A DNA stretch of 10,441 bases from an uncultured Lachnospiraceae bacterium (GCA_949346185.1 CASGVX010000051.1:1-10441); one strand, 5' to 3'; shown: positions 1-7,255, numbered from the stretch's first letter. Numbers and translations are program-made. Notes: generated by a model not told the origin, from the sequence alone.

Positions 1-361
1 TCTCGCTGATATCAATAAACCGAGCCTCTGCCCCGGCTTTTTCCTCCGTTACCACCAATAAGGTATTCTCCGCCACAGACTCCATCAGCAGAATATTCTT
101 TTCCTGAATCACACTGTTTAGGTAATCCAAAACACTCCCCTGTTCCCCGGATTTCTTCCCATCTCCCTCGCTAGCATGATTCTCTGGCACTGTCCCATCA
201 TCCTTATTTTTGGGGTCGTCTGTTTTTACCGTTTTCTCCTCTTCCTTGCCTTCTTCCTGTCGAACTTCTTTCCTCTCTGGCTCTTGGCTTTTCTTTGCAC
301 ATCCAGAACATGCTGCAATTCCGGCACTTAATGCCAGAAGCAAAAAATATCCCCTCTTCAT
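1..361 (-). CDS. Lipoprotein, N-terminal part (cut by window edge)
   Basis: The reading frame is open from an ATG at 361 to the window edge, giving 120 codons. It starts MKRGYFLLLALSAGIAAC, a short basic N-terminus, a hydrophobic stretch and a lipobox-like I-A-A-C with Cys18 as the probable lipidated residue, so the protein is predicted to be anchored outside the membrane. Residues about 22-75 are low-complexity and rich in Lys, Glu, Asp and Gly, as in a flexible linker. Residues about 76-120 look folded (LDYLNSVIQEKNILLMESVA...). GGAGGAGGG lies 8 nt before the ATG and supports this start. The gene lies 60 nt downstream of the VanZ-like gene on the same strand with no terminator between them, so the two may be co-transcribed. 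The visible part does not identify a family. Function is unknown. Confidence 0.8.
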   Translation of the reverse strand, partial: MKRGYFLLLALSAGIAACSGCAKKSQEPERKEVRQEEGKEEEKTVKTDDPKNKDDGTVPENHASEGDGKKSGEQGSVLDYLNSVIQEKNILLMESVAENTLLVVTEEKAGAEARFIDISE

Positions 362-421
362 GAATGATTCCCTCCTCCGCAAATTGCCTTGTTATCAATC
401 TACTATGCTTTTAAGCCATCA

Positions 422-988
422 CTATTTCTCCGTATTTTCACTCAACATTAAATAACGGTAGATAGCATCCTCCTTATTTAAATAACGAAAAACAATTTTT
501 TTAAATACAAAAAACACTCCAAAACCAATCATTCCACCGAATGTATTAAAAATCACATCATTAATATCCACCACTCGATGTGTTGTTCCCACTATCAACG
601 CAACAACAAGCTGACATAATTCTATGGATATTCCAAAACAAGCACTTATTTGCAATGTTTTCTTCCATGTACATTTCTTTATAAACTGTAGCATAAAACC
701 AAAAGGTATTGTCATAAAAACATTCAAAACAGATGTCTCTATGTCTTCACTCGTTAAGCTTATTAATGGTACTAACTGCATGTCCTGAAATACTGTCTGC
801 TCCATCCCAGGCAAACAATAAATTGGAAATTGAGTTTTCTCTACAACCATGCATAAATACGCATATGTCAGCGTGAAAATTAAGATGTAGAACCTATTCA
901 TCTTTTTTATAAAAAAAAGAAAAGATATTGCCACGCACCATATAGCAAAACATATAATTACGCCAATGATATCAAAATCAATAATCAT
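422..988 (-). CDS. VanZ-family membrane protein
   Basis: A 188-residue membrane protein with hydrophobic segments at about 5-27, 33-50, 86-102, 112-133 and 147-168. It carries the VanZ signature: N89 and P95-x-G97 in one helix, E123 and Q126 (ELCQ) in the next, then R138-xx-D141-I-x-D144-xxx-N148-xx-G151-xxx-G155. VanZ of enterococci gives low-level teicoplanin resistance by an unknown mechanism. Most clostridial homologues are chromosomal, and their role in the envelope is not established. The start is supported by AAGGAG 6 nt before the ATG. A candidate promoter overlapping a perfect inverted repeat lies just upstream. The coding sequence is distinctly AT-rich compared with the transporter genes to the right. 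Family assignment is good; a resistance role is not implied. Confidence 0.88.
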   Translation of the reverse strand: MIIDFDIIGVIICFAIWCVAISFLFFIKKMNRFYILIFTLTYAYLCMVVEKTQFPIYCLPGMEQTVFQDMQLVPLISLTSEDIETSVLNVFMTIPFGFMLQFIKKCTWKKTLQISACFGISIELCQLVVALIVGTTHRVVDINDVIFNTFGGMIGFGVFFVFKKIVFRYLNKEDAIYRYLMLSENTEK

Positions 989-1009
989 AACCGTCTCCTT
1001 TTACACTAT

Positions 1010-1038
1010 AATATACTATGGTTTCTGCAAGGCAGCAA
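1010..1038 (-). promoter_or_regulatory. Candidate promoter of the VanZ-like gene
   Basis: On the minus strand TTGCTG (1038-1033) and TATATT (1015-1010) are separated by 17 nt and sit just upstream of the gene's ribosome binding site. The -10 matches consensus at five of six positions; the -35 is weak. The -35 lies inside the left arm of the inverted repeat at 1022-1063, so a protein bound there could compete with RNA polymerase. The promoter is inferred from sequence only. Confidence 0.4.
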
Positions 1039-1063
1039 CTATAATGTTACTGCCTTGCAGAAA
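1022..1063. repeat. Perfect 14-bp inverted repeat, 14-nt spacer
   Basis: The arms TTTCTGCAAGGCAG (1022-1035) and CTGCCTTGCAGAAA (1050-1063) are exact reverse complements around a 14-nt spacer that contains TATAAT. Neither strand has a T-run after the hairpin, so it is not a classical intrinsic terminator. It lies between the secreted-protein gene and the VanZ-like gene and overlaps the candidate -35 of the latter. It may be an operator, a transcript-end hairpin for the upstream gene, or a small dispersed repeat. Confidence 0.7.
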
Positions 1064-1127
1064 TATCACTGAGCAACGCTGATTTTTATAGTACAGCAAT
1101 AATAGAAACTAAAAAAATTCTTTAGCA

Positions 1128-1568
1128 TCAATATTCCAGTTTCCCTTCAGCTTTTAATTTATAATTATCTAATCCCTTATCAAACAATAAATAGTATTCG
1201 TTATCTGATTTTTTCGTTTTCCCTATCTTCTTCTTTGAAAATTTCACGTTTCCCTTTCCAATATAATAAGAACCACAGTCTTCATCTACTCCAATTCTTG
1301 ACCTCATAAGATAAACCGTTAAACCCGTAGCCGGACCTGGATTTTTCCGTTTTTGTATTGCATTAATAGTACCACTTATATATACATTTCTTCCCTTTCC
1401 AATTTTATAAAATCTCCCGTTTTCCGATCCATCTACGGTCCGTCTATTCATAGTAAATGACCACTTGGAAGTTTTTGCACTTGCTGGTACTACCATCAAA
1501 ATCATCATAACACAAGTTAAAATCATAAACCCTTTTCCTTTATTTATCACATCATAAAATATCTTCAT
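1128..1568 (-). CDS. Small secreted protein, function unknown
   Basis: A 146-residue protein with an N-terminal signal peptide: basic residues up to K12, a hydrophobic core (FMILTCVMMILMVV) and a signal peptidase I site P-A-S-A after residue 31. The mature part of about 115 residues is rich in Lys, Gly and Tyr, and is predicted to be mostly beta strand (SWSF-like strands, NVYISGTINA, TGLTVYLMRS). It has a single Cys. I do not recognise the family. Two ATG codons are adjacent. The second (1568) is 7 nt from AGAGAGG and the first (1571) only 4 nt, so the second was chosen. The gene is AT-rich like the VanZ-like gene downstream, from which it is separated by about 140 nt containing the inverted repeat. 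It could be an envelope or host-contact protein, but nothing here proves that. Confidence 0.65.
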   Translation of the reverse strand: MKIFYDVINKGKGFMILTCVMMILMVVPASAKTSKWSFTMNRRTVDGSENGRFYKIGKGRNVYISGTINAIQKRKNPGPATGLTVYLMRSRIGVDEDCGSYYIGKGNVKFSKKKIGKTKKSDNEYYLLFDKGLDNYKLKAEGKLEY

Positions 1569-1636
1569 CATAAATCCTCTCTTTCGTTTCTAAAAATACT
1601 TTTCATCCTTTCATACACATACCAAGAACATCCATA

Positions 1637-1666
1637 TTGCAAGGTTCCCCTCCCATATGGTATACT
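1637..1666 (+). promoter_or_regulatory. Candidate plus-strand promoter
   Basis: TTGCAA (1637-1642) and TATACT (1661-1666) are separated by 18 nt. The predicted start, near 1673, coincides with the base of the first of two hairpins and leads into no open reading frame. It is therefore a candidate promoter for a short untranslated RNA. Confidence 0.35.
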
Positions 1667-1672
1667 TTAGTA

Positions 1673-1741
1673 CGCTAGTTGATTTAGCGCGCGTTCTTAT
1701 CATACAATGCTTCTTCCCAAGCGTATGACAAGAACGCATTT
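1673..1741 (+). ncRNA. Candidate small hairpin RNA or structured repeat
   Basis: Two adjacent stem-loops are visible. The first pairs CGCTA (1673-1677) with TAGCG (1685-1689). The second pairs GCGTTCTTATCATAC (1691-1705) with GTATGACAAGAACGC (1723-1737), 14 of 15 positions, and an inner GCTT/AAGC pair extends it. A short ATTTT follows at 1738, a weak terminator-like tail in the plus direction only. It resembles no RNA family I can name. It may equally be a dispersed palindromic repeat; the stem is real, a function is not shown. Confidence 0.35.
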
Positions 1742-2021
1742 TCAATGGACGCTCTGTAAACCGTCCTACTACATAGATACATTCTCTCACCCCCTCCCAA
1801 ATCCAACCAAGAATCCAGCATGCATCAAAAGCCAACATTTCAGGATTCGGTTTTCCTTTCAACAGTTTCTTTATATCACACATTAACCTAGGAAACAAGG
1901 GATTTTCCGCAAGACGACCTGAACAGCAAAGAAAACGGCACAAACGTAAACACCATCAGGAATAATCAAAATATTGTTATTACATAAAAAAATATTTCTA
2001 TTATTCCTTCATAGCAAATGC

Positions 2022-2045
2022 TATAATCCAACATATCATATGATA
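2022..2045 (+). promoter_or_regulatory. Candidate -10 and operator before the MFS gene
   Basis: A consensus TATAAT (2022-2027) lies about 90 nt before the MFS start. The perfect 12-bp palindrome TATCATATGATA follows at 2034-2045, where the transcription start would fall. That position suits a repressor operator. No clear -35 is seen at the right spacing. A second -10-like TATACT occurs near 2082. Inferred only. Confidence 0.35.
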
Positions 2046-2118
2046 CTAGGGTCAAAAAATCTTTGCCCCCAACATCATTATATACTATTTACCACTAATC
2101 AGAAAGGACATCGCAACT

Positions 2119-3306
2119 ATGAGCAACAAATACGTCAAGACAATTTATGCCTGCTTTATCGGCTATATCGTACAGGCAATCGTAAATAATTTTATCCCGC
2201 TCCTCTTTCTCACCTTCCAGAGGAGCTACCACATCCCTCTGTCAAAAATCACCCTGCTGGTGACCATCAATTTCCTGCTGCAGCTGGGTGTGGATTTGGT
2301 ATCCATCGGCTTTGTAGACAAAATCGGCTACCGAGCCTCCGCCATCCTCGCTCATGTGGCAGCGGTCATAGGGCTGGCAGGACTTACCATTTTGCCGGAA
2401 CTTTTTTCCGACCCCTTTATCGGCATCCTAATCGCCGTCATCATCTACGCCATCGGCGGCGGATTGCTGGAAGTACTGGTAAGCCCCATCGTGGAAGCCT
2501 GTCCTTCGGACAACAAGGAAAAAACCATGAGCCTGCTCCACTCCTTCTACTGCTGGGGACATGTGGCAGTGGTGCTGCTCTCCACGATTTTCTTTACTAC
2601 GGCAGGAATCCAGAACTGGAAGGTCATGGCTCTGATCTGGGCATTGGTTCCCCTGCTTAATATCTTCCTCTTTGCCAAAGTTCCAATCGCCCCTCTCATT
2701 GACGAGGAAGAATCTGGAATGAAGATTGGAGAACTGCTAAAAAACAAGGTATTCTGGGTGCTGATGCTTCTCATGGTATGCGCTGGCGCCAGTGAGCAGG
2801 GCGTAAGCCAGTGGTCTTCCATCTTTGCGGAAAAAGGGCTCTCTGTAAGCAAGACTGCGGGCGACCTAGCCGGGCCCATGTTTTTTGCCATTATGATGGG
2901 CAGCTCCAGAGCCTTTTATGGAAAATTCGGGGAACGGATAAACTTGAATAAATTCATGGCTTTCAGCAGCATCCTCTGCATTATCTGCTACCTGACCATC
3001 TCCCTCTCCCCCCATCCGGTATTGAGCCTGATCGGATGCGGCTTCTGCGGATTGTCCGTGGGAATCATGTGGCCGGGAAGCTTCAGCATTGCCAGCGCCT
3101 CCCTCCCCAGAGGGGGCACCGCCCTCTTTGCCTTGCTGGCGCTGGCCGGGGACTTGGGATGCAGTTCCGGGCCCACCGTGGTGGGATTTGTTGCCAGTGC
3201 TTTCGGCGATAACTTGCAGCGGGGGATTCTCTTCGGAACCCTCTTTCCCGCTCTGTTGCTGGCAGAGTTATTATTCAAGAAGATTCTGTCTTCCGAACCA
3301 CATTAA
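2119..3306 (+). CDS. MFS transporter, FucP-like (FHS) type
   Basis: A 395-residue integral membrane protein with about 12 hydrophobic segments in two halves, joined by a charged loop (DEEESGMKIGELLKN, about 195-209). The loop between the second and third helices has a motif A-like F-V-D-K-I-G-Y-R (65-72). A counterpart G-K-F-G-E-R lies in the second half (268-273). H141-S-F-Y, the C221-A-G-A-S-E-Q-G segment followed by W232, and I316-M-W-P-G are reminiscent of the fucose/glucose/galactose:H+ symporter branch. The substrate cannot be read from sequence. The start has AGAAAGG about 10 nt upstream. The gene is monocistronic and convergent with the chemotaxis gene, and no terminator in its own direction is obvious. 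Its base composition is much more GC-rich than the genes at 400-1570. An efflux role is also possible. Confidence 0.88.
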   Translation: MSNKYVKTIYACFIGYIVQAIVNNFIPLLFLTFQRSYHIPLSKITLLVTINFLLQLGVDLVSIGFVDKIGYRASAILAHVAAVIGLAGLTILPELFSDPFIGILIAVIIYAIGGGLLEVLVSPIVEACPSDNKEKTMSLLHSFYCWGHVAVVLLSTIFFTTAGIQNWKVMALIWALVPLLNIFLFAKVPIAPLIDEEESGMKIGELLKNKVFWVLMLLMVCAGASEQGVSQWSSIFAEKGLSVSKTAGDLAGPMFFAIMMGSSRAFYGKFGERINLNKFMAFSSILCIICYLTISLSPHPVLSLIGCGFCGLSVGIMWPGSFSIASASLPRGGTALFALLALAGDLGCSSGPTVVGFVASAFGDNLQRGILFGTLFPALLLAELLFKKILSSEPH

Positions 3307-3423
3307 TTTCTATTGGCGGAAGATTGCGATTCTTTTTTCGTCTTGCCGGCAAAAAATGCGGGGACAAATCCCAAAACTGGCCTCCTCCGCCGCTAGGGAT
3401 TATATAACGAATCCCATATATAC

Positions 3424-3454
3424 GAAAAAAACAGGGCTGAGATGCACTCAGCCC
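3424..3454 (-). terminator. Intrinsic terminator of the chemotaxis gene
   Basis: GGGCTGAG (3434-3441) and CTCAGCCC (3447-3454) form a perfect 8-bp stem with a 5-nt loop. Read on the minus strand the stem is followed, after TG, by seven T residues (3431-3425). It lies 22 nt past the stop codon of the methyl-accepting chemotaxis gene. In the plus direction the stem has no T-run, so it serves the minus-strand gene. Confidence 0.88.
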
Positions 3455-3475
3455 ATATAAAACCATTTATCACAA

Positions 3476-5449
3476 TCATTCTGAAGAAAGTGTAAACTGA
3501 CCCACCAAATCCTTCAAGCAGTTCGCCTCGGCAGAAAGCTGCTGACTGGCAGCCGCACCCTCCTCAGCAGTAGCACTGTTGCTCTGCACAACTACTGAAA
3601 TCTGATTGATTCCCTCGGAAACTTGCTCAACCGAATCTGACTGCTCATTGGAAACTACTGCAATTTGGTCGATGGCATCAACCACAGACTGAATGCTCTT
3701 TACCACATCGAGCAAGACATCTGCCGTATTTTGAGCAATTTCCGTACCAGTATGTACTGCATCCGTAGAATTTGCAATAAGCTCCGAAGTGTTTTGAGCC
3801 GCCTGTGCAGACTTGCCAGCCAAATCGCGTACCTCCTCAGCAACAACGGCAAATCCCTTCCCCGCACTGCCAGCCCTTTCTGCCTCCACTGCCGCATTCA
3901 AGGCAAGTATGTTGGTCTGGAATGCAATATCATCTATCGTCTTAAGAATCTTCTCAATCTCCTCAGAACTGTTCTGAATCTTTTCCATGGCCGCTACCAA
4001 ATCCTGCATCTTCTGATTGCACAGAAAAACTTCTTCTCCAGTGTGATGGGTCTGGCTCCTTGCATCTAATGCCCCACTCGCCGTGCTTTTAACCTCTTGG
4101 GAAATCATGCTGATCTGCGATGCCAGTTCCTGTACCGCACTGGCCTGTTCTGTGGTGCCTTGACTAAGTTTCTGCGCACTTGTGGATAATTGATTGCTGG
4201 CATTCGCCACTCCCTCTGCAGAATAATTGACCTGACGCACGGCACCGCTCAGCCCGACCCTCATATTGCGCATGGAATGCAAAATATCTTGGAAACTGCC
4301 CACATATACTTCCTCATGCTGCGTATGGACATCCAGATTCTGATTTGCCATTTCGTTGAGCAGGTAGCTGATATCGTTAATGACGATGCGCAGCCCCTCC
4401 ACCAGAGCCTCGGTGGACCTGACAAGCACGCCGGTTTCATCCTTGTTGGCACTCTTTGGCATGGGCGTCTCCAAATCACCCTCCACCAGCAGCTTCATCC
4501 GATTCACGCAAGCCTTCATAGGTTTGCCAATATTGACCGCCAGTATAAGGGCAACGATGACGGAAACCAGTATGGATGCCACAATCACCATGATATTAAT
4601 CACCATGGCATCCCTCGTAGATGCCAGATAATTAATCTGTGGCGCAGTCACTGCGATGCTCCAGCCGTCTGTATTCTCCACGGGAGCATAAGCCGCAAAC
4701 ATTTTATCTTCTCCGTTTTCATAACTTCCAAATCCATTTTTCCCCTTGCGCATCTCGGCATGAATCGCCGCCAGCTCCTTCTTCGAGGAATCCTTCTCCG
4801 CCTCCGATTCTATATTTTGAACCGTTATCGTATCAAGAGAGATGTCGGCAATCGTATCGCCAGACTTATTAATCATGTAAGCCCTGCTGTTCTCTCCAAT
4901 CTGAATGGCTGATACGATATCATTCAAAAAGGTTTCATGGGGAACAAAATATACAACGCCCACAATAGATTCCCCATATTTGCCCTTAGAATAAAGAGGT
5001 GCCGCTACCATGATGGACAACTCCCCGGTAACCTTGCTAATCAGCGGCTCTGATACAAATACATTTCCCTGCATGGCCTGGCGCACATATTCACGGTCTG
5101 AATAATCTTTCCCATCGAAGATGCTGATACCATCTGCGCCAACAATATTTCCCCTCTGGAAATCATGCATAGACACCCGCCCGTCAATGATAGTCTGTTT
5201 TTCTTTCACCGACACTTTCGGATCAGATAACTGAGGTATACATCCCACCTCCATGACGACGTTCTTGTACACCTCCAACTCTTGTTGCGCGCGTCCTGCC
5301 GCCAGAACCGCCGTCTGGCTCATCATCTGCTCTACTGTAGACATGGTATTGTTGTAGTTTAGCATAATGCTTGAAGTTCCAGATGCAACCAGTCCAATTA
5401 GAACAGTCAGAATAAGGCATAGGGTGATTTTGGTTCGAATGCTTTTCAT
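3476..5449 (-). CDS. Methyl-accepting chemotaxis protein with dCache sensor
   Basis: A 657-residue transmembrane chemoreceptor. TM1 is about residues 8-30. An extracellular double-Cache-like sensor (about 35-275) includes D107-G...D115-Y-S-D-R-E-Y and P150-L-Y. TM2 is about 282-307. A HAMP domain follows (about 308-360), with a second HAMP-like segment (about 362-410). The cytoplasmic coiled-coil ends in the conserved hairpin tip, IDDIAFQTNILALNAAVEAE followed by RAGSAGKGFAVVAEEVR (505-541), which contacts CheA and CheW. The ligand cannot be deduced. The ATG at 5449 was chosen because GGGAGGT precedes it by 9 nt; an upstream in-frame GTG would place that ribosome site inside the gene. It is transcribed alone from a near-consensus sigma-A promoter, not a flagellar sigma-D type, and ends at a strong terminator. 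No C-terminal CheR-tethering pentapeptide is present. Confidence 0.95.
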   Translation of the reverse strand: MKSIRTKITLCLILTVLIGLVASGTSSIMLNYNNTMSTVEQMMSQTAVLAAGRAQQELEVYKNVVMEVGCIPQLSDPKVSVKEKQTIIDGRVSMHDFQRGNIVGADGISIFDGKDYSDREYVRQAMQGNVFVSEPLISKVTGELSIMVAAPLYSKGKYGESIVGVVYFVPHETFLNDIVSAIQIGENSRAYMINKSGDTIADISLDTITVQNIESEAEKDSSKKELAAIHAEMRKGKNGFGSYENGEDKMFAAYAPVENTDGWSIAVTAPQINYLASTRDAMVINIMVIVASILVSVIVALILAVNIGKPMKACVNRMKLLVEGDLETPMPKSANKDETGVLVRSTEALVEGLRIVINDISYLLNEMANQNLDVHTQHEEVYVGSFQDILHSMRNMRVGLSGAVRQVNYSAEGVANASNQLSTSAQKLSQGTTEQASAVQELASQISMISQEVKSTASGALDARSQTHHTGEEVFLCNQKMQDLVAAMEKIQNSSEEIEKILKTIDDIAFQTNILALNAAVEAERAGSAGKGFAVVAEEVRDLAGKSAQAAQNTSELIANSTDAVHTGTEIAQNTADVLLDVVKSIQSVVDAIDQIAVVSNEQSDSVEQVSEGINQISVVVQSNSATAEEGAAASQQLSAEANCLKDLVGQFTLSSE

Positions 5450-5488
5450 TTTAACATTACCTCCCACTTACTTAATTATTGTCAGATG

Positions 5489-5577
5489 TATTGCTTCAGA
5501 ACTTAAATATTGCAAAATTCTGCAAAGTATAGATTTTCGAATATATCCGCTAGTGATGTTCAACCGCCGAAGCAATA
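5489..5577 (-). promoter_or_regulatory. Possible structured 5' leader of the chemotaxis mRNA
   Basis: The predicted transcript has an untranslated leader of about 155 nt. Within it TATTGCTTC (minus strand, 5577-5569) is exactly complementary to GAAGCAATA (5497-5489), enclosing 71 nt that could form internal helices. I see none of the conserved nucleotides of the class I cyclic-di-GMP riboswitch that often precedes clostridial chemoreceptor genes. The pairing may be chance. Confidence 0.25.
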
Positions 5578-5610
5578 ACATATTCAACCGTTCTTACTAA
5601 GATTGTAATT

Positions 5611-5640
5611 ATTATATAAGGTACTATTCCAGCTTGTCAA
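5611..5640 (-). promoter_or_regulatory. Sigma-A promoter of the chemotaxis gene
   Basis: On the minus strand a perfect TTGACA (5640-5635) and a perfect TATAAT (5616-5611) are separated by 18 nt. Transcription would start near 5604. Consensus quality suggests constitutive expression unless the leader or an upstream site modulates it. Confidence 0.85.
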
Positions 5641-5686
5641 CTACTATCTGCTATTGTTGCATCTATTCATAGCACCTCCAGTTACG

Positions 5687-5705
5687 ATTCACGGTCACTG
5701 TGAAT
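5687..5705. repeat. Short inverted repeat upstream of the chemotaxis promoter
   Basis: ATTCAC (5687-5692) and GTGAAT (5700-5705) flank a 7-nt loop; GTTA/TAAC extends the symmetry with a bulge. It lies about 45 nt upstream of the chemotaxis promoter -35 and about 90 nt past the CLC gene stop. There is no T-run, so it is not a good terminator for the CLC gene. It may be a regulator site. The rest of 5641-5793 shows nothing else I can support. Confidence 0.3.
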
Positions 5706-5793
5706 AACCTCTGCGCCCTCTGGTTGACCCCCACTCCCCTGCTCCCCAAAATGTGTTCCAATATTTCGCAGCAAATCATTAAATTACAACAGT

Positions 5794-7062
5794 TCAATCC
5801 CTCGCCTTGCGGTTAATATATTCCGTCTTATATTTTGAGTACACGATCGTCTGGTCATGGTACAAGCCGTAGTAGCCCGACATGAGGTAGCTCACGCTGA
5901 TAGCGATGAGGAAAAATGGCACTTCCCGATAGCCAAATAATTCAAATGCAATGAGCATAGAAGTAATTGGGCAGTTCGTGACGCCGCAAAACACAGAAAC
6001 CATGCCCACCGCTGCGCACATGGAAGGAGAAATTCCCAGAATGTGCCCAAATATGCATCCAAACGTGGCACCAATAAAGAAAGAGGGGACAATCTCCCCG
6101 CCCTTAAAGCCCGCTTCCAGAGTCAGTGCCGTAAAGAGCATTTTCAGCAGAAAAGCCTCCGGCCTGGCATCTCCCTGAATCGCCCGGACAATCACCGGAA
6201 CCCCCGTCCCCATATAATCCGAAGTCTGCAGCAGACATGTCAGCCCGATGATAATCAAGGATGCCACGGCAATGCGCACATAAGGATTCCTCATCTTTCC
6301 ATAAAGCAAATCTCCCAATCCATGGAGAACCATGCAGAAAAGAACGGATAGGCCTGCACAGCACAGCGCCAGGCCAATAACCTTAATGCTAGGCACAAAA
6401 TGAAATACCACATGATCCGTGATTTGGAAGGCACTTCCCCCCAATCCGAACATCCCTGCCACCTTCCAAGCAATCAGAGAAGAAAATACGCAGGGAACCA
6501 GTGCCGCATAGTACATCACTCCCACGCTTACCACTTCCATGGCAAAAATAGAAGCGGCGATGGGCGTGCCAAACACCGCCGAAAAGGCCGCGCTCATCCC
6601 GCACATTACCACGATCCGCTTGTCCTTGTCATCCATGCGAAACCAGCGTCCCAGCTGGTTGCCAATGCTTCCTCCCAGCTGCAGCGCAGCTCCCTCCCTT
6701 CCCGCAGAGCCTCCCAGCAAATGAGTAACCAGCGTTGAGACAAAAATCAGCGGAGCCATCTTAAATGGCAGTTCCGTTTCTGCGTGAATCGTGGAGAGCA
6801 CCATATTGGTTCCCCTATCTTTATTATTATGAAAAAAGCCATACAGAAACACAATGGCCAAGCCTCCGAAGGGCAGCAAAAGCAGCAGCCAGGGATTCTG
6901 CTCCCGGCAACTGGTAACCCGCCCCAGGCAATATGCAAAAAATGTGCTGACCAGCCCCACGGTCCCCCCCACGATTACAGAAAAAATTCCCCACCTCAAA
7001 AAAGTAATCAGATTTCTGCCGATTCTACCAATATAAAATTTATAAATTTCCTTTTGTCTCAT
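5794..7062 (-). CDS. CLC-family anion transporter, probably fluoride-type
   Basis: A 422-residue membrane protein with the CLC fold signatures. G-S-A-G-R-E-G (118-124) carries the gating Glu123. G-G-E-I-V-P-S-F-F-I-G-A (321-332) takes the place of the usual GGIFAP-type motif. V357-F-C-G-V-T-N and a late Tyr (Y401) near the C-terminus also fit. The first anion-binding loop reads G-T-N-M87-V-L instead of the chloride-type G-S-G-I-P. Loss of that Ser, a Met there and a G-x-K-G-G-E loop are what I recall of the fluoride-exporting CLC-F branch, so F-/H+ antiport is my preferred role; a chloride or other anion transporter remains possible. It has no CBS domains. GGGAG lies 7 nt before the ATG. A promoter is at 7184-7212 and the gene is divergent from perR. 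I found no fluoride riboswitch in the leader. Confidence 0.9.
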   Translation of the reverse strand: MRQKEIYKFYIGRIGRNLITFLRWGIFSVIVGGTVGLVSTFFAYCLGRVTSCREQNPWLLLLLPFGGLAIVFLYGFFHNNKDRGTNMVLSTIHAETELPFKMAPLIFVSTLVTHLLGGSAGREGAALQLGGSIGNQLGRWFRMDDKDKRIVVMCGMSAAFSAVFGTPIAASIFAMEVVSVGVMYYAALVPCVFSSLIAWKVAGMFGLGGSAFQITDHVVFHFVPSIKVIGLALCCAGLSVLFCMVLHGLGDLLYGKMRNPYVRIAVASLIIIGLTCLLQTSDYMGTGVPVIVRAIQGDARPEAFLLKMLFTALTLEAGFKGGEIVPSFFIGATFGCIFGHILGISPSMCAAVGMVSVFCGVTNCPITSMLIAFELFGYREVPFFLIAISVSYLMSGYYGLYHDQTIVYSKYKTEYINRKARD

Positions 7063-7183
7063 GATACCGCTCCCATCATCTTTTCTCGGCCGACATGCCC
7101 CGACTTCCTTCCAGTCAGCTAAACCATCGCAAGCCCTGCATAAGCCATCTGCGGCAAATTAGCAGCCACCGCAAGCAATACCC

Positions 7184-7212
7184 ATTATATTACGAAAGCT
7201 ATTGATATTCAA
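7184..7212 (-). promoter_or_regulatory. Promoter of the CLC gene
   Basis: On the minus strand TTGAAT (7212-7207) and a perfect TATAAT (7189-7184) are separated by 17 nt. The start would be near 7177, leaving an untranslated leader of about 115 nt with several short GC-rich stems (for example TGCGG/CCGCA). The leader is long enough for an RNA switch, but no known class is recognisable. Confidence 0.65.
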
Positions 7213-7255
7213 TGCCCCCCCTGTCCCAAAGGAAGAAAATGGATTGCAATTTCTA

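Larger units (their letters stand above)
1572..2118. other. Gene-poor spacer with hairpins and promoter-like sites
   Basis: This stretch of about 550 nt lies between the divergent secreted-protein gene and the MFS gene. A minus-strand frame of about 110 codons (1611-1943) exists, but it begins at TTG without a ribosome binding site and overlaps the strong stem-loop, so it is not called as a gene. What can be supported is a plus-strand promoter-like pair with two back-to-back hairpins (1637-1741) and a -10/palindrome region (2022-2045) before the MFS gene. Confidence 0.55.

Noticed and set aside
1611..1943. Minus-strand reading frame of about 110 codons
   Set aside because: It begins at TTG without a ribosome binding site, has no recognisable domain, and runs across the strong stem-loop at 1691-1737.
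3307..3420. Plus-strand terminator for the MFS gene
   Set aside because: Only short stems are seen (for example GGGATT/AATCCC at 3396-3415), none followed by a T-run in the plus direction.
4190..4912. Plus-strand frame of 240 codons opposite the chemotaxis gene
   Set aside because: It lies wholly antisense to a well-supported receptor gene, is rich in His, Arg and Ile as expected from antisense codons, and has no convincing start signal.
5449..5604. Class I cyclic-di-GMP riboswitch before the chemotaxis gene
   Set aside because: The conserved CACAGGGCAAACC-like and GGGACGCAAAG-like segments are not present.
5645..5680. Eight-codon minus-strand ORF (MNRCNNSR) with a good GGAGG before it
   Set aside because: It is very short, ends before the chemotaxis promoter so it cannot act as its leader peptide, and has no promoter that I can see.
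7063..7180. Fluoride riboswitch in the CLC leader
   Set aside because: A GCGATGG is present, but the paired CTGATG...CCTAC half and the pseudoknot layout are missing.
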